The notes beneath the pieces are model-generated. The model saw only the letters and a program-made list of their open reading frames with translations, made no database searches and was not told where the DNA came from. From positions 31,711-95,710 of the forward strand of contig NZ_LQPW01000173.1 of assembly GCF_002116635.1 (NCBI RefSeq): DNA of 64,000 nt, given 5' to 3'. A program made the position numbers and the translations under genes. Below, one piece after another: positions 11,520 through 21,460 of the stretch. The stretch's first letter is position 1; the number at the start of each line of letters is the position of its first letter. The stretch is from Mycobacterium szulgai (GTDB lineage Bacteria; Actinomycetota; Actinomycetes; Mycobacteriales; Mycobacteriaceae).

Positions 11520-11746
11520 TGCAGCACCTCAATCCCAGGTCGGTGGAGCGGGAACCGCCCGATCGACTGATCGGTGGCCCGCCGAGCGTATCGCAAGGGT
11601 CGCGCTGGAATCACCCAAGGGGTAGCTCCCTGTGTCGGTCGTAATCCGGCGCGCTCGGAAACGGGTCCGACGGGCCGGGTGGCCGGCAACCCGCGAGGTT
11701 TATTTCGGGGTTCTAGCTGCACCGTACCACAGCGCCGGGACCACTA

Positions 11747-12949
11747 CTACTCGCTGTCGTAGTCGTCGTCTTCCTCGTCGTCGCGGCGGCGCAGCAGCGG
11801 GATCACCGTCGTGATGCCCGCGACGAAAATCGCCCCCAGCATCACCGCGGCGGTATGGCGCGGGTCGAAGAAGATCGTGCTCGCCGCCCCGAAGGCGACG
11901 ATGCCCACCCAGAGATAGATGATCAGCACCACCCTGCGATGCGAGTGGCCGATCTGCAGCAACCGATGATGCAGGTGCATTTTGTCCGGGCTGAACGCAC
12001 TGCGGCCCGCGCGGGTGCGGCGCACGATCGCCAGCAGCAAGTCCAGCATCGGTACGAACATCACGGCCACCACCAGCAGGAACGGCGACAGCAGAGCAAA
12101 CACATCACGGGCGCCGTAGGCGTTCTGCGAGATCGGGCCTGCAGCCGTCGTGGAAGCAGCGGCGAGCATCAAACCGATCAGCATGGAACCGGAGTCGCCC
12201 ATGAAGATCTTGGCCCGGTGGAAGTTGTGCGGCAGAAAGCCCAGGCAGGCACCGGCAAGCACCACCGAAATCACCGCCGGCGGGTAATAGAGGACGTCGC
12301 CGCCGTGGTCACGAAGCAGACCCACCGAGAACATGCAGATGGCCAGCGCCGTGATGAGACCCAGGCCGGCGGCCAGTCCGTCCAGACCGTCGACGAAGTT
12401 CATTGCGTTGACGATCGACACGGTCAGCGCCAGGGTAAGCAGGATCGAGGACGCCTGGTCCAGCACGATGGTTCCGACGCCACCGATGGGGATATAGAGG
12501 ACACTCCAGGCGACACCCATGGTGACCAGCACGCTGGCCGCGGTGATCTGACCCGCGAACTTCGTCAGCGCGTCCAGTCCCCACCGGTCGTCGATCAGGC
12601 CGATTCCCATGATCACCGCTCCGGCTACGAGTACCGCGGGCATACCGGTGGAATACACGAAGCCGCGCGTCAGAGCCGGAAGCTGGGAAGCCAGGAAGAC
12701 GGCCGCGACGACACCGAGGAACATCGCCAGGCCGCCCATCCGGGGGGTCGGCTTGACGTGCACATCCCGTTCCCGGGGATAGGCGACGGCCCCCAAGCGG
12801 GTTGCCAGGACCCGCACCGGCCCGGTCGCGAAATAGGTGATGATCGCCGCGGTCAATCCGACTAACGCGAGCTCGCGTAATGGAACACCGGCGCTGCGAT
12901 CAGACAGGGCGAGCAGACCACCGGCAACGCTGGCCACATCGCTGGACAC
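11747..12949 (-). CDS. wecA: WecA/Rfe: polyprenyl-phosphate GlcNAc-1-phosphate transferase
   Basis: Polytopic membrane enzyme of the PNPT family. In mycobacteria it transfers GlcNAc-1-P to decaprenyl phosphate to start the arabinogalactan linkage unit. The 400-residue protein has about eleven hydrophobic helices and the family motifs NFVDGLDGLAAG (Mg2+ site), FMGDSGSMLIG and a cytosolic HLHHRLLQIGHSHRR loop. The C-terminus is very acidic (RRRDDEEDDDYDSE). It follows the Sua5-type gene by 14 nt on the same strand. Confidence 0.94.
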   Translation of the reverse strand: MSSDVASVAGGLLALSDRSAGVPLRELALVGLTAAIITYFATGPVRVLATRLGAVAYPRERDVHVKPTPRMGGLAMFLGVVAAVFLASQLPALTRGFVYSTGMPAVLVAGAVIMGIGLIDDRWGLDALTKFAGQITAASVLVTMGVAWSVLYIPIGGVGTIVLDQASSILLTLALTVSIVNAMNFVDGLDGLAAGLGLITALAICMFSVGLLRDHGGDVLYYPPAVISVVLAGACLGFLPHNFHRAKIFMGDSGSMLIGLMLAAASTTAAGPISQNAYGARDVFALLSPFLLVVAVMFVPMLDLLLAIVRRTRAGRSAFSPDKMHLHHRLLQIGHSHRRVVLIIYLWVGIVAFGAASTIFFDPRHTAAVMLGAIFVAGITTVIPLLRRRDDEEDDDYDSE

Positions 12950-12963
12950 CTCGAGACCCTACT

Positions 12964-13617
12964 TCACGCGGTCAGACTCGCGGCGTCCACGCCTAGCACT
13001 TCGGCGATCCGCTCGGTGCTGACCGGCCCGGGTCGCAGCACCCGCGGCGTTGCTCCGGTCAGATCAACGATCGTCGAGGCGGCCTGCTGGGCCGCGGGAC
13101 CGCCGTCGAGATAGACGTCGACGAGGTCGCCGAGCTGCCGGCGTGCTTCGTCGACGTCGACGGCCGGCGGTTGGCCGGAGACGTTGGCGCTGGAAACAGC
13201 CATGGGCCCCACTTCGCGCAACAGCTCGATGGCCACCGGGTGCAACGGCATTCGCAGCATCACGGTGCCGTAGGCATTGCCGAGATCCCACTGCAGCGAC
13301 GGCGCCTGCACCACTACCAGGCTCAGCGCGCCCGGCCAGAATGCGCGAATCAGGTCGCGCGCACCGTCGGGCATCGAATACACCAGGCCCTCGATCGTGT
13401 GCCAGGAGCCGACCAGCACCCCGACCGGCATGTCGCGGCCCCGGCCCTTGGCGGCCAACAGCGCGTCGACCGCGACACTGTCGAAGGCGTCGGCTCCGAT
13501 GCCGTACACGGTGTCGGTGGGCATGACCACCAGCCGGCCGGCTTTGAGCATCCCCGCGGCGGCCTCGATTCCGCGCGAGCGTTGGTCGGGGTCAGCGCAG
13601 TCGTACATTTCAGCCAT
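12964..13617 (-). CDS. Sua5/YciO/YrdC protein: L-threonylcarbamoyladenylate synthase
   Basis: Cytosolic protein of 217 residues that makes threonylcarbamoyl-AMP for the t6A37 modification of tRNAs. The single YrdC domain has the N-terminal GRLVVMPTDTVYGIGADAFD substrate motif, a KGRGRDMPVGVLV loop that binds nucleotide, and the conserved SSANVSGQP segment near residue 145. The start overlaps the 3' end of prmC by 8 nt. Grouping with prmC and prfA is a common translation-factor cluster. Confidence 0.93.
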   Translation of the reverse strand: MAEMYDCADPDQRSRGIEAAAGMLKAGRLVVMPTDTVYGIGADAFDSVAVDALLAAKGRGRDMPVGVLVGSWHTIEGLVYSMPDGARDLIRAFWPGALSLVVVQAPSLQWDLGNAYGTVMLRMPLHPVAIELLREVGPMAVSSANVSGQPPAVDVDEARRQLGDLVDVYLDGGPAAQQAASTIVDLTGATPRVLRPGPVSTERIAEVLGVDAASLTA

Positions 13618-14461
13618 GTCGGCCGGGCCTCCTTCGGGCCGTCACGAATCTGGGCCGTCCGGCGAGATCGTTGTGTGCCGCTATGTCGTCGAAAAGATCT
13701 GTGCTGCTGATGGTTTCGACAGTTAGGTCCGACGTGGTGTCGTCATGCTCGACGGCGAACAGGCCACCAGGACGCAGCCAGCGCGCGGCGAGCCCGACGA
13801 TGGCCGGGATCACCGCCATTCCGTCCGGGCCGGCGAACACCGCGTGGGCCGGATCATGCTGTGCGACTTCAGGTTCCAGGGGCGTTCCGTCGGGAACATA
13901 GGGCGGGTTGGCGACCAGCAGATCGACCAGGCCGTCGAGTTCGGGTAGCAGAGCCCCTGCGGTGACGTCGGCCTGCAGTAGTTCCACCCCGGTGCCCGCG
14001 GCGTTGCGGCATGCGTATTCCAGGGCAGCCCGGGAGTCGTCGACGGCGAGGACTCGCGCGTGCGGGCGGTGGACTGCCAGCGCAACCGCCAACGCGCCCG
14101 ATCCAGTACACACGTCGACGATCACCGGCTGTGTCGGAAGTTGTTGCGCGGTAGCCCATTCGAATATGGCCTCGGTCTCCGGCCGTGGGATGAACACGCC
14201 AGGGCCGACGTTCAGCTCCACCGGCCCGAAGGACACCGTCCCGGTGAGATGCTGCAACGGCACTCGGTGCGATCGCTTTTCGACGATCTCTCGGTAACGC
14301 CTGAAGAACTCTTCGTTCGGTGTTTCGATCAGCGGCAACCGGCCGCGTTCGGTGCCGGCCAAGTGCGCGGCCAACTGTTCGGCATCAAAACGCGCGGAGT
14401 CGACGCCGGCGCCCGCGAGAGTTGCTGTCGCAGAGTCGATCGCGTGCCGCAGTTTCGTCAT
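13610..14461 (-). CDS. prmC: Release-factor glutamine methyltransferase PrmC (HemK)
   Basis: SAM-dependent enzyme that N5-methylates the Gln of the GGQ motif of RF1 and RF2. The 283-residue protein has an N-terminal helical RF-recognition domain, the SAM motif VDVCTGSGALAVALA near residue 115, and the catalytic NPPY (residues ~185-188). Its start overlaps the stop of prfA by 4 nt, so enzyme and substrate are translationally coupled. Confidence 0.96.
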   Translation of the reverse strand: MTKLRHAIDSATATLAGAGVDSARFDAEQLAAHLAGTERGRLPLIETPNEEFFRRYREIVEKRSHRVPLQHLTGTVSFGPVELNVGPGVFIPRPETEAIFEWATAQQLPTQPVIVDVCTGSGALAVALAVHRPHARVLAVDDSRAALEYACRNAAGTGVELLQADVTAGALLPELDGLVDLLVANPPYVPDGTPLEPEVAQHDPAHAVFAGPDGMAVIPAIVGLAARWLRPGGLFAVEHDDTTSDLTVETISSTDLFDDIAAHNDLAGRPRFVTARRRPGRHG

Positions 14462-15534
14462 GTCTGCTGTTGCAGCCGGGATTGCTTGTCGGCGGCGCCG
14501 AGTGCGTCGAACAGCGCATCCAGGTCGCCGTCGAGGACCTGGTCGAGGTTGTGCGCCTTGAAACCGATGCGGTGATCGGTGATCCGGTTCTCCGGAAAGT
14601 TGTAGGTGCGAATACGTTCGCTGCGGTCCACCGTGCGGATCTGGCTAGCGCGATCCGCCGAAGCGTCGGCCAACGCCTGCTCCTCGGCCAGCGACTGCAG
14701 TCGCGCGGCCAGCACCTGCAACGCCCGGGTCTTGTTCTGCAGCTGCGATCGTTCGTTTTGACAAGTGACCACAATCCCAGTGGGCAAGTGAGTAATTCGC
14801 ACCGCGGAGTCGGTGGTATTGACACCCTGGCCGCCCTTGCCGGACGACCGATAGACGTCGACGCGCAGATCCGATTCGTCGATCTGCACCTCGCCGACCT
14901 CTTCGGGCTCGGGGTAGACCAGCACACCGGCGGCCGAAGTATGCACGCGGCCTTGGGATTCCGTCACCGGGACCCTTTGGACCCGGTGCACTCCGCCCTC
15001 GAATTTCATCCGCGACCACACCCCGTCGGCACTATCCCCTTTACTGCCGATGGCCAGCGTTGCGTCCTTGTAACCGCCGAGATCCGAGGTGGTTTCGTCC
15101 AGCACCGTCACCGTCCAGCCGTGCCGCTCGGCGTATCGGATGTACATCCTGGCCAGGTCGGCGGCGAACAACGCCGATTCCTCGCCCCCCTCACCGGATT
15201 TGACTTCCAGTACGATGTCGTCGGCGTCGTGCGGATCGCGCGGTGCCAGCATGTCGGTGAGCTGGGTGTCCAGTTCGGCCACCCGCGCCTCCAGGTCGGT
15301 GACCTCCTCTGCGAACGAGTCGTCGTCGGCGGCCAATTCGCGCGCCGTTTCCAAGTCTTCGCGCGCGGACACCAGCTTGCGATGGGTGGCGACGATCGGT
15401 GCCAATCGGGCGAACCGGCGTCCGGCTTTGCGCGCCTCGTCGGGCTTGCTGTGCAGCTCGGGATCGGCAAGCGCCTGCTCCAACGCGGCATGCTCGGCAA
15501 CCAGGACGTCAATCGTCTGCACGGGCTGCGTCAT
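14458..15534 (-). CDS. prfA: Peptide chain release factor 1
   Basis: Terminates translation at UAA and UAG. The 358-residue protein has the codon-recognition tripeptide PVT (in RVQRVPVTESQGR), the catalytic GGQ (in SSGKGGQGVNTTDSAV) and the family's C-terminal coiled segment. It lies in the operon rpmE-prfA-prmC-sua5-wecA. Confidence 0.97.
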   Translation of the reverse strand: MTQPVQTIDVLVAEHAALEQALADPELHSKPDEARKAGRRFARLAPIVATHRKLVSAREDLETARELAADDDSFAEEVTDLEARVAELDTQLTDMLAPRDPHDADDIVLEVKSGEGGEESALFAADLARMYIRYAERHGWTVTVLDETTSDLGGYKDATLAIGSKGDSADGVWSRMKFEGGVHRVQRVPVTESQGRVHTSAAGVLVYPEPEEVGEVQIDESDLRVDVYRSSGKGGQGVNTTDSAVRITHLPTGIVVTCQNERSQLQNKTRALQVLAARLQSLAEEQALADASADRASQIRTVDRSERIRTYNFPENRITDHRIGFKAHNLDQVLDGDLDALFDALGAADKQSRLQQQT

Positions 15535-15624
15535 GTCCCACCTCCTGCCGCGCTCTTTACCCCAAACACCAACCGACGCCCGGCCTGTGCAACATCGGGC
15601 ACAGTTCGGGCGTCGGCAAGCAAG

Positions 15625-15876
15625 CTATTTGTCGGCTTGGCTGGTTTCAGAGCCCTTGTCGGCTCCGACCTTGCGCTTGCCGTATCGCTTCTCGAAGCGC
15701 GCCACGCGGCCACCGCTGTCGAGGATCTTCTGCTTGCCTGTATAGAACGGGTGGCACTGCGAGCAAACCTCGACCACGATGCGCCCACCGGGCTTCGTGC
15801 TACGAGTCTCGAACGTGTTGCCACACCCGCACACCACGGTGGTTTCCTCGTAGGCGGGATGAATCTCAGTCTTCAT
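15625..15876 (-). CDS. rpmE: 50S ribosomal protein L31 (zinc-binding form)
   Basis: Ribosomal protein of 83 residues. Cys16, Cys18, Cys38 and Cys41 form the zinc site of the C+ type of L31, so this is the zinc-replete paralogue. A GAGGACAAA ribosome binding site precedes the ATG. It sits between rho and prfA, the standard actinobacterial order. Confidence 0.97.
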   Translation of the reverse strand: MKTEIHPAYEETTVVCGCGNTFETRSTKPGGRIVVEVCSQCHPFYTGKQKILDSGGRVARFEKRYGKRKVGADKGSETSQADK

Positions 15877-15974
15877 TTTGTCCTCTTCGATCCTGAAGTC
15901 GAGGCTCGATTATGCCAGGTCAATTACTGTCACCCCAAAACACCGGGATGGGCTCGGGCATTCCCGGCTGTGGG

Positions 15975-17834
15975 TTAATCGTTGTCCATGTTGCCCGGTG
16001 TCGTCTTGGACACCTGGACTAGGAACTCGTAGTTGTTCTTCGTCTTGCGCAGCTGCGACATCAGCAGGTCGATGGCCTGGTGGGAGTCCAGCCCGGACAG
16101 CACCCGGCGCAGCTTGTGCACGATGGCGAACTCGTCGGGCGACAACAGCAACTCGTCCTTACGGGTGCCGGACGGGTTGACGTCAACCGCGGGGAACACC
16201 CGACGCTCAGAGATCTTGCGGTCCAGCTTGAGCTCGGCGTTGCCGGTGCCCTTGAACTCCTCGAAGATGACCGTGTCACCGGTAGATCCGGTCTCGACCA
16301 TCGCGGTGGCGATGATGGTCAGCGACCCGCCTTCCTCGATATTGCGGGCGGCACCCAGGAAACGCTTCGGCGGGTACAGCGCGGTCGAGTCGACACCACC
16401 GGACAGGATTCGGCCCGATGCCGGCGAGGCGTTGTTGTAGGCGCGGCCCAGCCGGGTGATCGAGTCGAGCAGCACCACGACGTCCTTGCCTTGCTCCACC
16501 AGCCGCTTGGCGCGCTCGATAGCCAGCTCGGCGACCGAGGTGTGGTCTGAGGGCGGACGGTCGAACGTCGAGGCGATGACCTCGCCCTTGACCGAGCGAG
16601 TCATGTCGGTGACCTCTTCAGGCCGCTCGTCGACAAGCACGACCATCAGATGGCATTCCGGGTTGTTGCGGGTGATCGCGTTGGCGATGTCCTGCAGGAT
16701 CGTGGTCTTACCGGCCTTGGGCGGCGACACGATCAGGGCCCGCTGGCCCTTGCCGATCGGCATGATGAGGTCGATGACGCGGGTGGTCAGCCGCTCGCTT
16801 GTGGTTTCCAGGCGAAGCCGCTGATTGGGATACAACGGTGTCAGCTTGCTGAAGTCGGGCCGCTTCTTGGCGTCTTCGATCGATCCGCCGTTGATGCTGT
16901 CGAGACGCACCAGGGGGTTGAACTTCTGCCGTTGGTTGGGCTGTTCGCCTTCCTTGGGCACCCGGACCGCGCCGGTCACCGCGTCGCCGCGGCGCAAACC
17001 GTTCTTGCGCACCATATTCATGGACACGTAGACGTCGTGCGGGCCGGCCAGGTAGCCGGAGGTGCGAACGAAGGCGTAGTTGTCCAGGACGTCGAGGATG
17101 CCGGCTACCGGCTGGACGACGTCGTCTTCACGCAGTTCGGCCTCGGTGCCTTCGCCGGTGCGTTCACCGCGGCGACGACGGTCACGAAAGCGGCGTCCCC
17201 GCCGGCCCTGGCGTCCCTCACCGTCGTCGTCACCGCCGCGGGATTGCTGTCCTGAACTTTGCTGGTCGCCGCCCTGGTCGCCGGAGTCGGTTGCACGCTC
17301 GTCGGACTTGTCGTCGCGTTGCTGGCGAGCTTCAGTGCCCTCGGCGGGTGATCCGGACTCGCGATTGGCTGTGCGCCGTTCCCGGCGGGGCGCCTCACCC
17401 GATGAATCACTGCGGCCCTCCTGCTCGGCGGCCTCTTGAGTGGGCTTCTCAGCCTCGGCGGCGGCCTCTTTGGGAGCCTCTTGGGTGGCTTCTTTAGGAG
17501 CCTCTTGCGGGGCCGAGTCTTGCTGGCCGGAGTCCTTCGGGGTGTCGCCGGAGTCCTTCGCGGTGTCGGGGGCCGAGACGCCGTTGGCCTTCCCCCGGAT
17601 TTCCTGGATCGCGGCGATCAGCTCGTTCTTGCGCATTCCCGACGTGCCCTTGACGCCGGCTTGATTAGCCAAGGCCCGCAGTTCGGGCAGCACCATGGTG
17701 GACAGTGAGCCGGTTGGTGCGCTGGCCTTTGCCTCTGGATTGGATTTAACATCCGAAGTATCTGTGGTGGCGGAATCCGACTGCTTTTCGGCGTCGGTTC
17801 CTTCGCCAGCCGTGATGAGGTCCGTATCAGTCAC
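15975..17834 (-). CDS. rho: Transcription termination factor Rho
   Basis: Hexameric RNA helicase that ends transcription. The 619-residue protein has an N-terminal Rho-N helical domain (STMVLPELRALANQAGVKG), then a low-complexity acidic and Arg-rich insertion at ~80-235 typical of actinobacterial Rho. Next comes the cold-shock-like RNA-binding domain (VAGILDVLDNYAFVRTSGYL) and the ATPase core with Walker A PPKAGKTTIL, Walker B VVVLLDSITRL and the C-terminal Q and R loops. The window does not show whether Rho regulates itself; the 270-nt gap before thrB could hold its leader. Confidence 0.97.
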   Translation of the reverse strand: MTDTDLITAGEGTDAEKQSDSATTDTSDVKSNPEAKASAPTGSLSTMVLPELRALANQAGVKGTSGMRKNELIAAIQEIRGKANGVSAPDTAKDSGDTPKDSGQQDSAPQEAPKEATQEAPKEAAAEAEKPTQEAAEQEGRSDSSGEAPRRERRTANRESGSPAEGTEARQQRDDKSDERATDSGDQGGDQQSSGQQSRGGDDDGEGRQGRRGRRFRDRRRRGERTGEGTEAELREDDVVQPVAGILDVLDNYAFVRTSGYLAGPHDVYVSMNMVRKNGLRRGDAVTGAVRVPKEGEQPNQRQKFNPLVRLDSINGGSIEDAKKRPDFSKLTPLYPNQRLRLETTSERLTTRVIDLIMPIGKGQRALIVSPPKAGKTTILQDIANAITRNNPECHLMVVLVDERPEEVTDMTRSVKGEVIASTFDRPPSDHTSVAELAIERAKRLVEQGKDVVVLLDSITRLGRAYNNASPASGRILSGGVDSTALYPPKRFLGAARNIEEGGSLTIIATAMVETGSTGDTVIFEEFKGTGNAELKLDRKISERRVFPAVDVNPSGTRKDELLLSPDEFAIVHKLRRVLSGLDSHQAIDLLMSQLRKTKNNYEFLVQVSKTTPGNMDND

Positions 17835-18108
17835 GGATTTCCTTTCTTTCCCCCGCTGATCACGTCATGCGAGGGGTTCTTGCATTGGCCGAGCATTCAG
17901 CCAAATTGCCGAGTGCACCCAATGGTCGACTGTGCAACGGTGATCGCCTGGGTCGGCGAAGACGGCGAACCTCGTCCACGAGAAGAATTGGTGTTGTCCT
18001 AGCGGCATGGCAGTTGTTTGCAGATGCAGATGCTGCGATTGCTGGACGGCTCCGAGGATAGCCCGCTTCCTGGCCGGAAGCAAGCAAACCCGTCCGCCAC
18101 GCTGTGGA

Positions 18109-19053
18109 TTAACTGGGAACTGTGACTCCGGGGCTCCAGCGAACTCCGTCGCCGGCGGTCATCGCAGTGATGGTGAATCCATTTGCAGCTCCGTAGTGCA
18201 CCGCTTCTGGGGGCAACTCTGGCTCAGTGGCCAATGCGATCAGCGAAGGACCGGCCCCAGAAAGCGTTGCTGCCACGTTATGACGCCGTAGCAGACGTAA
18301 ATATTCCGCCGAGGCCGGCATCGCCGGCGCACGCTGGGGCTGATGAAGCACGTCTTCGGTGGCCGCCATGAGTAGATCGGGCCGTTGGGTAAGCGCGACG
18401 ACCAGCAATGCGGCGCGGCTGACATTGAACCGCGCATCCTCGTGACTGACTTGCTCGGGCAACAGCACCCGGGTCTCCGCGGTGGACGACCGCTCCTCGG
18501 GTATCGCACAGAACAGGTGTATATCGGGATGGAGACGCAACGGTGCCGCGAAGTAGGCGGGTCGTCCCGTACTGAGGTCCGTCCAGGAAACCACCGCACC
18601 GCCTAGGACAGCAGCCGCGGCGTTGTCGGGATGCCCCTCGAACTCGGAGGCCAGCTGGATCAGCTGCTCCGGAGTCAGGGGCCTCGAATCCGTTTGCGCA
18701 ACAAGTCCATTGACCGCGGCAAGTCCGCTGACCACGGCGGCCGCGGAGGAGCCCAGACCGCGGGAGTGCGGGATGTCGTTGCGGCAGCGCACCACCAAAC
18801 CGTCCGCGCTGACGTTAACCGCCCGCAGCCCATGTTGGATCGCGCGCACCACCAGGTGATCTGGGCCCAGTGGAACTTGGTCGGCGCCCTCCCCCTCGAC
18901 CTGCACCTGCAAGCCGGAAGCCGTTGTCTCCACGACGATCTCGTCGCAGAGGTGAAGCGCCAGTCCGAGACTGTCGAAACCCGGGCCCAGATTGGCACTG
19001 GATGCCGATACGACGGCACTCGCCACGAGTCCGGCGGGCAGCTTCAACGCCAC
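18109..19053 (-). CDS. thrB: Homoserine kinase
   Basis: GHMP-family kinase that phosphorylates homoserine in threonine synthesis. The 314-residue protein has the N-terminal VSASSANLGPGFDSLGLAL motif, the ATP loop PHSRGLGSSAAAVVSGLAA and the C-terminal SGAGPSLIAL motif. Its start overlaps the thrC stop by about one base, so hom-thrC-thrB form a coupled operon. Confidence 0.97.
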   Translation of the reverse strand: MALKLPAGLVASAVVSASSANLGPGFDSLGLALHLCDEIVVETTASGLQVQVEGEGADQVPLGPDHLVVRAIQHGLRAVNVSADGLVVRCRNDIPHSRGLGSSAAAVVSGLAAVNGLVAQTDSRPLTPEQLIQLASEFEGHPDNAAAAVLGGAVVSWTDLSTGRPAYFAAPLRLHPDIHLFCAIPEERSSTAETRVLLPEQVSHEDARFNVSRAALLVVALTQRPDLLMAATEDVLHQPQRAPAMPASAEYLRLLRRHNVAATLSGAGPSLIALATEPELPPEAVHYGAANGFTITAMTAGDGVRWSPGVTVPS

Positions 19054-20135
19054 TAGGTAAGCCCCAACTGTTCCACGACGGCGACCGGATCGACCGGCAG
19101 CGGCGACACTTTGGGCATGTCCTTGAGAGCGGTGTCGGGGTCCTTGAGGCCGTTGCCGGTTACCGTGCAGACCACCGTCGACCCGCGGGCCACCCAGCCG
19201 TCGTCAACGGCTTTGAGCAAGCCCGCGATGCTGGCAGCCGACGCCGGCTCGACGAAGACGCCTTCGGCCTGGGCCACCAGATGGTAGGCCGCCAGGATTT
19301 CTTCGTCGGTAGCGGCCAGGAAGCGGCCCTTGGACTGCTGTTGGGCTTCGACGGCTGAGGTCCACGAGGCGGGTGAGCCGATGCGGATCGCGGTGGCGAT
19401 CGTCTCGGGATGGCTCACCGGTTCGCCGAGCACCAGCGGCGCCGCGCCCGCGGCTTGCGTGCCCAGCATCCGCGGCAGATTCTCGATCACGCCGTCGCGG
19501 TGATACTCGGTGTATCCCTTCCAGTAGGCGGTGATGTTGCCGGCGTTGCCCACCGGAAGGGCGTGCACGTCGGGTGCGGTGCCCAGCGCGTCGACGATTT
19601 CGAACGCGGCGGTTTTCTGCCCCTCGATGCGCACCGGGTTGACCGAGTTGACCAGCGAGATCGTCGGAAAATCGGCGGCCATCTTGCGCGCCAGTTCCAG
19701 GCAGTCGTCGAAGTTGCCGTCGATCTGGATGATCTTGGCGCCGTGCATTACCGCCTGAGCCAGCTTGCCCATGGCGATCTTGCCCTGCGGAATGAGTACC
19801 GCACAGGTAATTCCGGCCCGCGCGGCGTAGGCCGCCGCCGAGGCCGAGGTGTTCCCGGTCGACGCGCACAACACCGCCTGCTGCCCGCGGGCCAGCGCAT
19901 CGGTAACCGCCATCGTCATGCCGCGGTCCTTGAAGGAGCCGGTGGGGTTGAGGCCCTCCACTTTGAGGTGGATGGTGCAACCGGTCTGCTTGGAGAGCCG
20001 GGGGGCAGCGATCAGCGGCGTGCCACCTTCGAGCAGCGTGACGGGGGTCCAGTCGTCGCCGACCGGCAGGCGGTCCCGGTATGCGGCGATCACACCCGGC
20101 CAAGGGTGATGGACGGCCGTGTGGGGGGCGCTCAT
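19053..20135 (-). CDS. thrC: Threonine synthase
   Basis: PLP enzyme converting O-phosphohomoserine to threonine. The 360-residue protein has the PLP lysine in NPTGSFKDRGM (Lys near residue 69), CASTGNTSASAAAYAARAG for phosphate binding, and VCTVTGNGLKDP near the C-terminus. It overlaps the 3' end of hom by 4 nt. Confidence 0.97.
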   Translation of the reverse strand: MSAPHTAVHHPWPGVIAAYRDRLPVGDDWTPVTLLEGGTPLIAAPRLSKQTGCTIHLKVEGLNPTGSFKDRGMTMAVTDALARGQQAVLCASTGNTSASAAAYAARAGITCAVLIPQGKIAMGKLAQAVMHGAKIIQIDGNFDDCLELARKMAADFPTISLVNSVNPVRIEGQKTAAFEIVDALGTAPDVHALPVGNAGNITAYWKGYTEYHRDGVIENLPRMLGTQAAGAAPLVLGEPVSHPETIATAIRIGSPASWTSAVEAQQQSKGRFLAATDEEILAAYHLVAQAEGVFVEPASAASIAGLLKAVDDGWVARGSTVVCTVTGNGLKDPDTALKDMPKVSPLPVDPVAVVEQLGLT

Positions 20136-21457
20136 AAACCGGTTCCTTCCAGTCGCAGCACGCTCGTCACGGCCTGCACGGCATCTAGATCCGCAAGCGC
20201 TTCAACGGTTTCCGACAGCGCAGCGTCGGTAGCGGTGTGGGTGACCACCACGATCCGGGCGCCCACCCGGTTGCCGCCATCGTCGACTACACCCTCCTGG
20301 CGCACCTCGGCGATGCTGACCTCGCGCTTACCGAATTCGGCAGCGACCGCCGACAATACGCCTGGCTTGTCGGCGACGTTCATGCTGACGTAGTAGCGGG
20401 TGGAAATGAAACCCATTGGTGCTACCGGCAATTGCGCGTACTTGGATTCACGCGGTCCACGACTCCCTAGAACACGGTTGCGGGCGGCCATCACCAGGTC
20501 TCCGGTTACCGCAGATGCGGTGGGTGCGCCGCCGGCGCCCTGGCCATAGAACATCAGCCGCCCGGCGGCTTCGGCTTCGACCACCACGGCGTTGAAGGCG
20601 CCGTTGACCGTCGCCAGCGGATGGGTCAGCGGCACCAGGGCCGGGTAGACCCGGGCCGAAACACGTTGCTGTCCTTCGTCTGTGGTGATCCGCTCACAGA
20701 TGGACAGCAGCTTGATGGTGCAACCCAACGCGCGGGCCGACTCGAAGTCGGCCGGGGTGATCTTGGTGATGCCCTCCCGGTAGACGTCGTCGGCGGTCAC
20801 CCGGGTGTGGAAGGCGATCGAGGCCAGAATCGCGGCTTTGGCGGCGGCGTCATAGCCTTCGACGTCCGCGGTGGGGTCGGCTTCGGCATAGCCCAGGGCG
20901 CTCGCGTCGGCCAGGGCGCTTTCGTAGTCGGCGCCGGTGTTGTCCATTTCGGAGAGGATGTAGTTGGTGGTCCCGTTGACGATTCCGGCCACCCGCCGCA
21001 CGGTGTCACCGGCCAGCGACTGCGTGAGCGGGCGGATGACCGGGATCGCCCCGGCGACGGCCGCCTCGAAATACAGGTCTACATGCGCACTTTCGGCGGC
21101 CTGGGCCAATGCGCCGGTGGACGTCGAGAGCAACGCCTTGTTCGCTGTGACGACGGACTTACCGTGCGCGAGTGCGGCCAGGATCGCCTTGCGTGACGGT
21201 TCCACCGGACCCATCACCTCGACGACGATGTCCACGTCGTCACGTGTGACCAGTTCTTCGATGTTGTCGGTGAGCAACTCGATCGGCACACCGCGGTCGG
21301 CCGCGACACGGCGCACTCCGACGCCGCGCAGCACCAGCGGGGCGCCGATGCGGCCCGCGAGATCGTCGGCGCTGTCCTCGATGATGCGGACAACTTCGCT
21401 GCCGACGTTGCCCAACCCGAGTACCGCTACGCCCACTGGCTTTTCATTACCGGGCAC
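20132..21457 (-). CDS. hom: Homoserine dehydrogenase
   Basis: NAD(P)H-dependent reduction of aspartate semialdehyde to homoserine. The 441-residue protein has the N-terminal Rossmann motif VLGLGNVGSEVVR, the catalytic-domain segment GIVNGTTNYILSEM, and a C-terminal ACT domain (from ~365, YYVSMNVADKPGVLSAVA) that should mediate threonine feedback inhibition. It follows lysA with a 3-nt gap. Confidence 0.97.
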   Translation of the reverse strand: MPGNEKPVGVAVLGLGNVGSEVVRIIEDSADDLAGRIGAPLVLRGVGVRRVAADRGVPIELLTDNIEELVTRDDVDIVVEVMGPVEPSRKAILAALAHGKSVVTANKALLSTSTGALAQAAESAHVDLYFEAAVAGAIPVIRPLTQSLAGDTVRRVAGIVNGTTNYILSEMDNTGADYESALADASALGYAEADPTADVEGYDAAAKAAILASIAFHTRVTADDVYREGITKITPADFESARALGCTIKLLSICERITTDEGQQRVSARVYPALVPLTHPLATVNGAFNAVVVEAEAAGRLMFYGQGAGGAPTASAVTGDLVMAARNRVLGSRGPRESKYAQLPVAPMGFISTRYYVSMNVADKPGVLSAVAAEFGKREVSIAEVRQEGVVDDGGNRVGARIVVVTHTATDAALSETVEALADLDAVQAVTSVLRLEGTGL

Positions 21458-21460
21458 GGG

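Noticed and set aside
14320..15978. A 552-codon plus-strand frame opposite prmC, prfA and rpmE
   Set aside because: Antisense to three well-supported genes; composition is that of a shadow frame.
18065..18081. Terminator after thrB (GCTTCC/GGAAGC hairpin)
   Set aside because: The stem is only 6 bp and no T-run follows on either strand.
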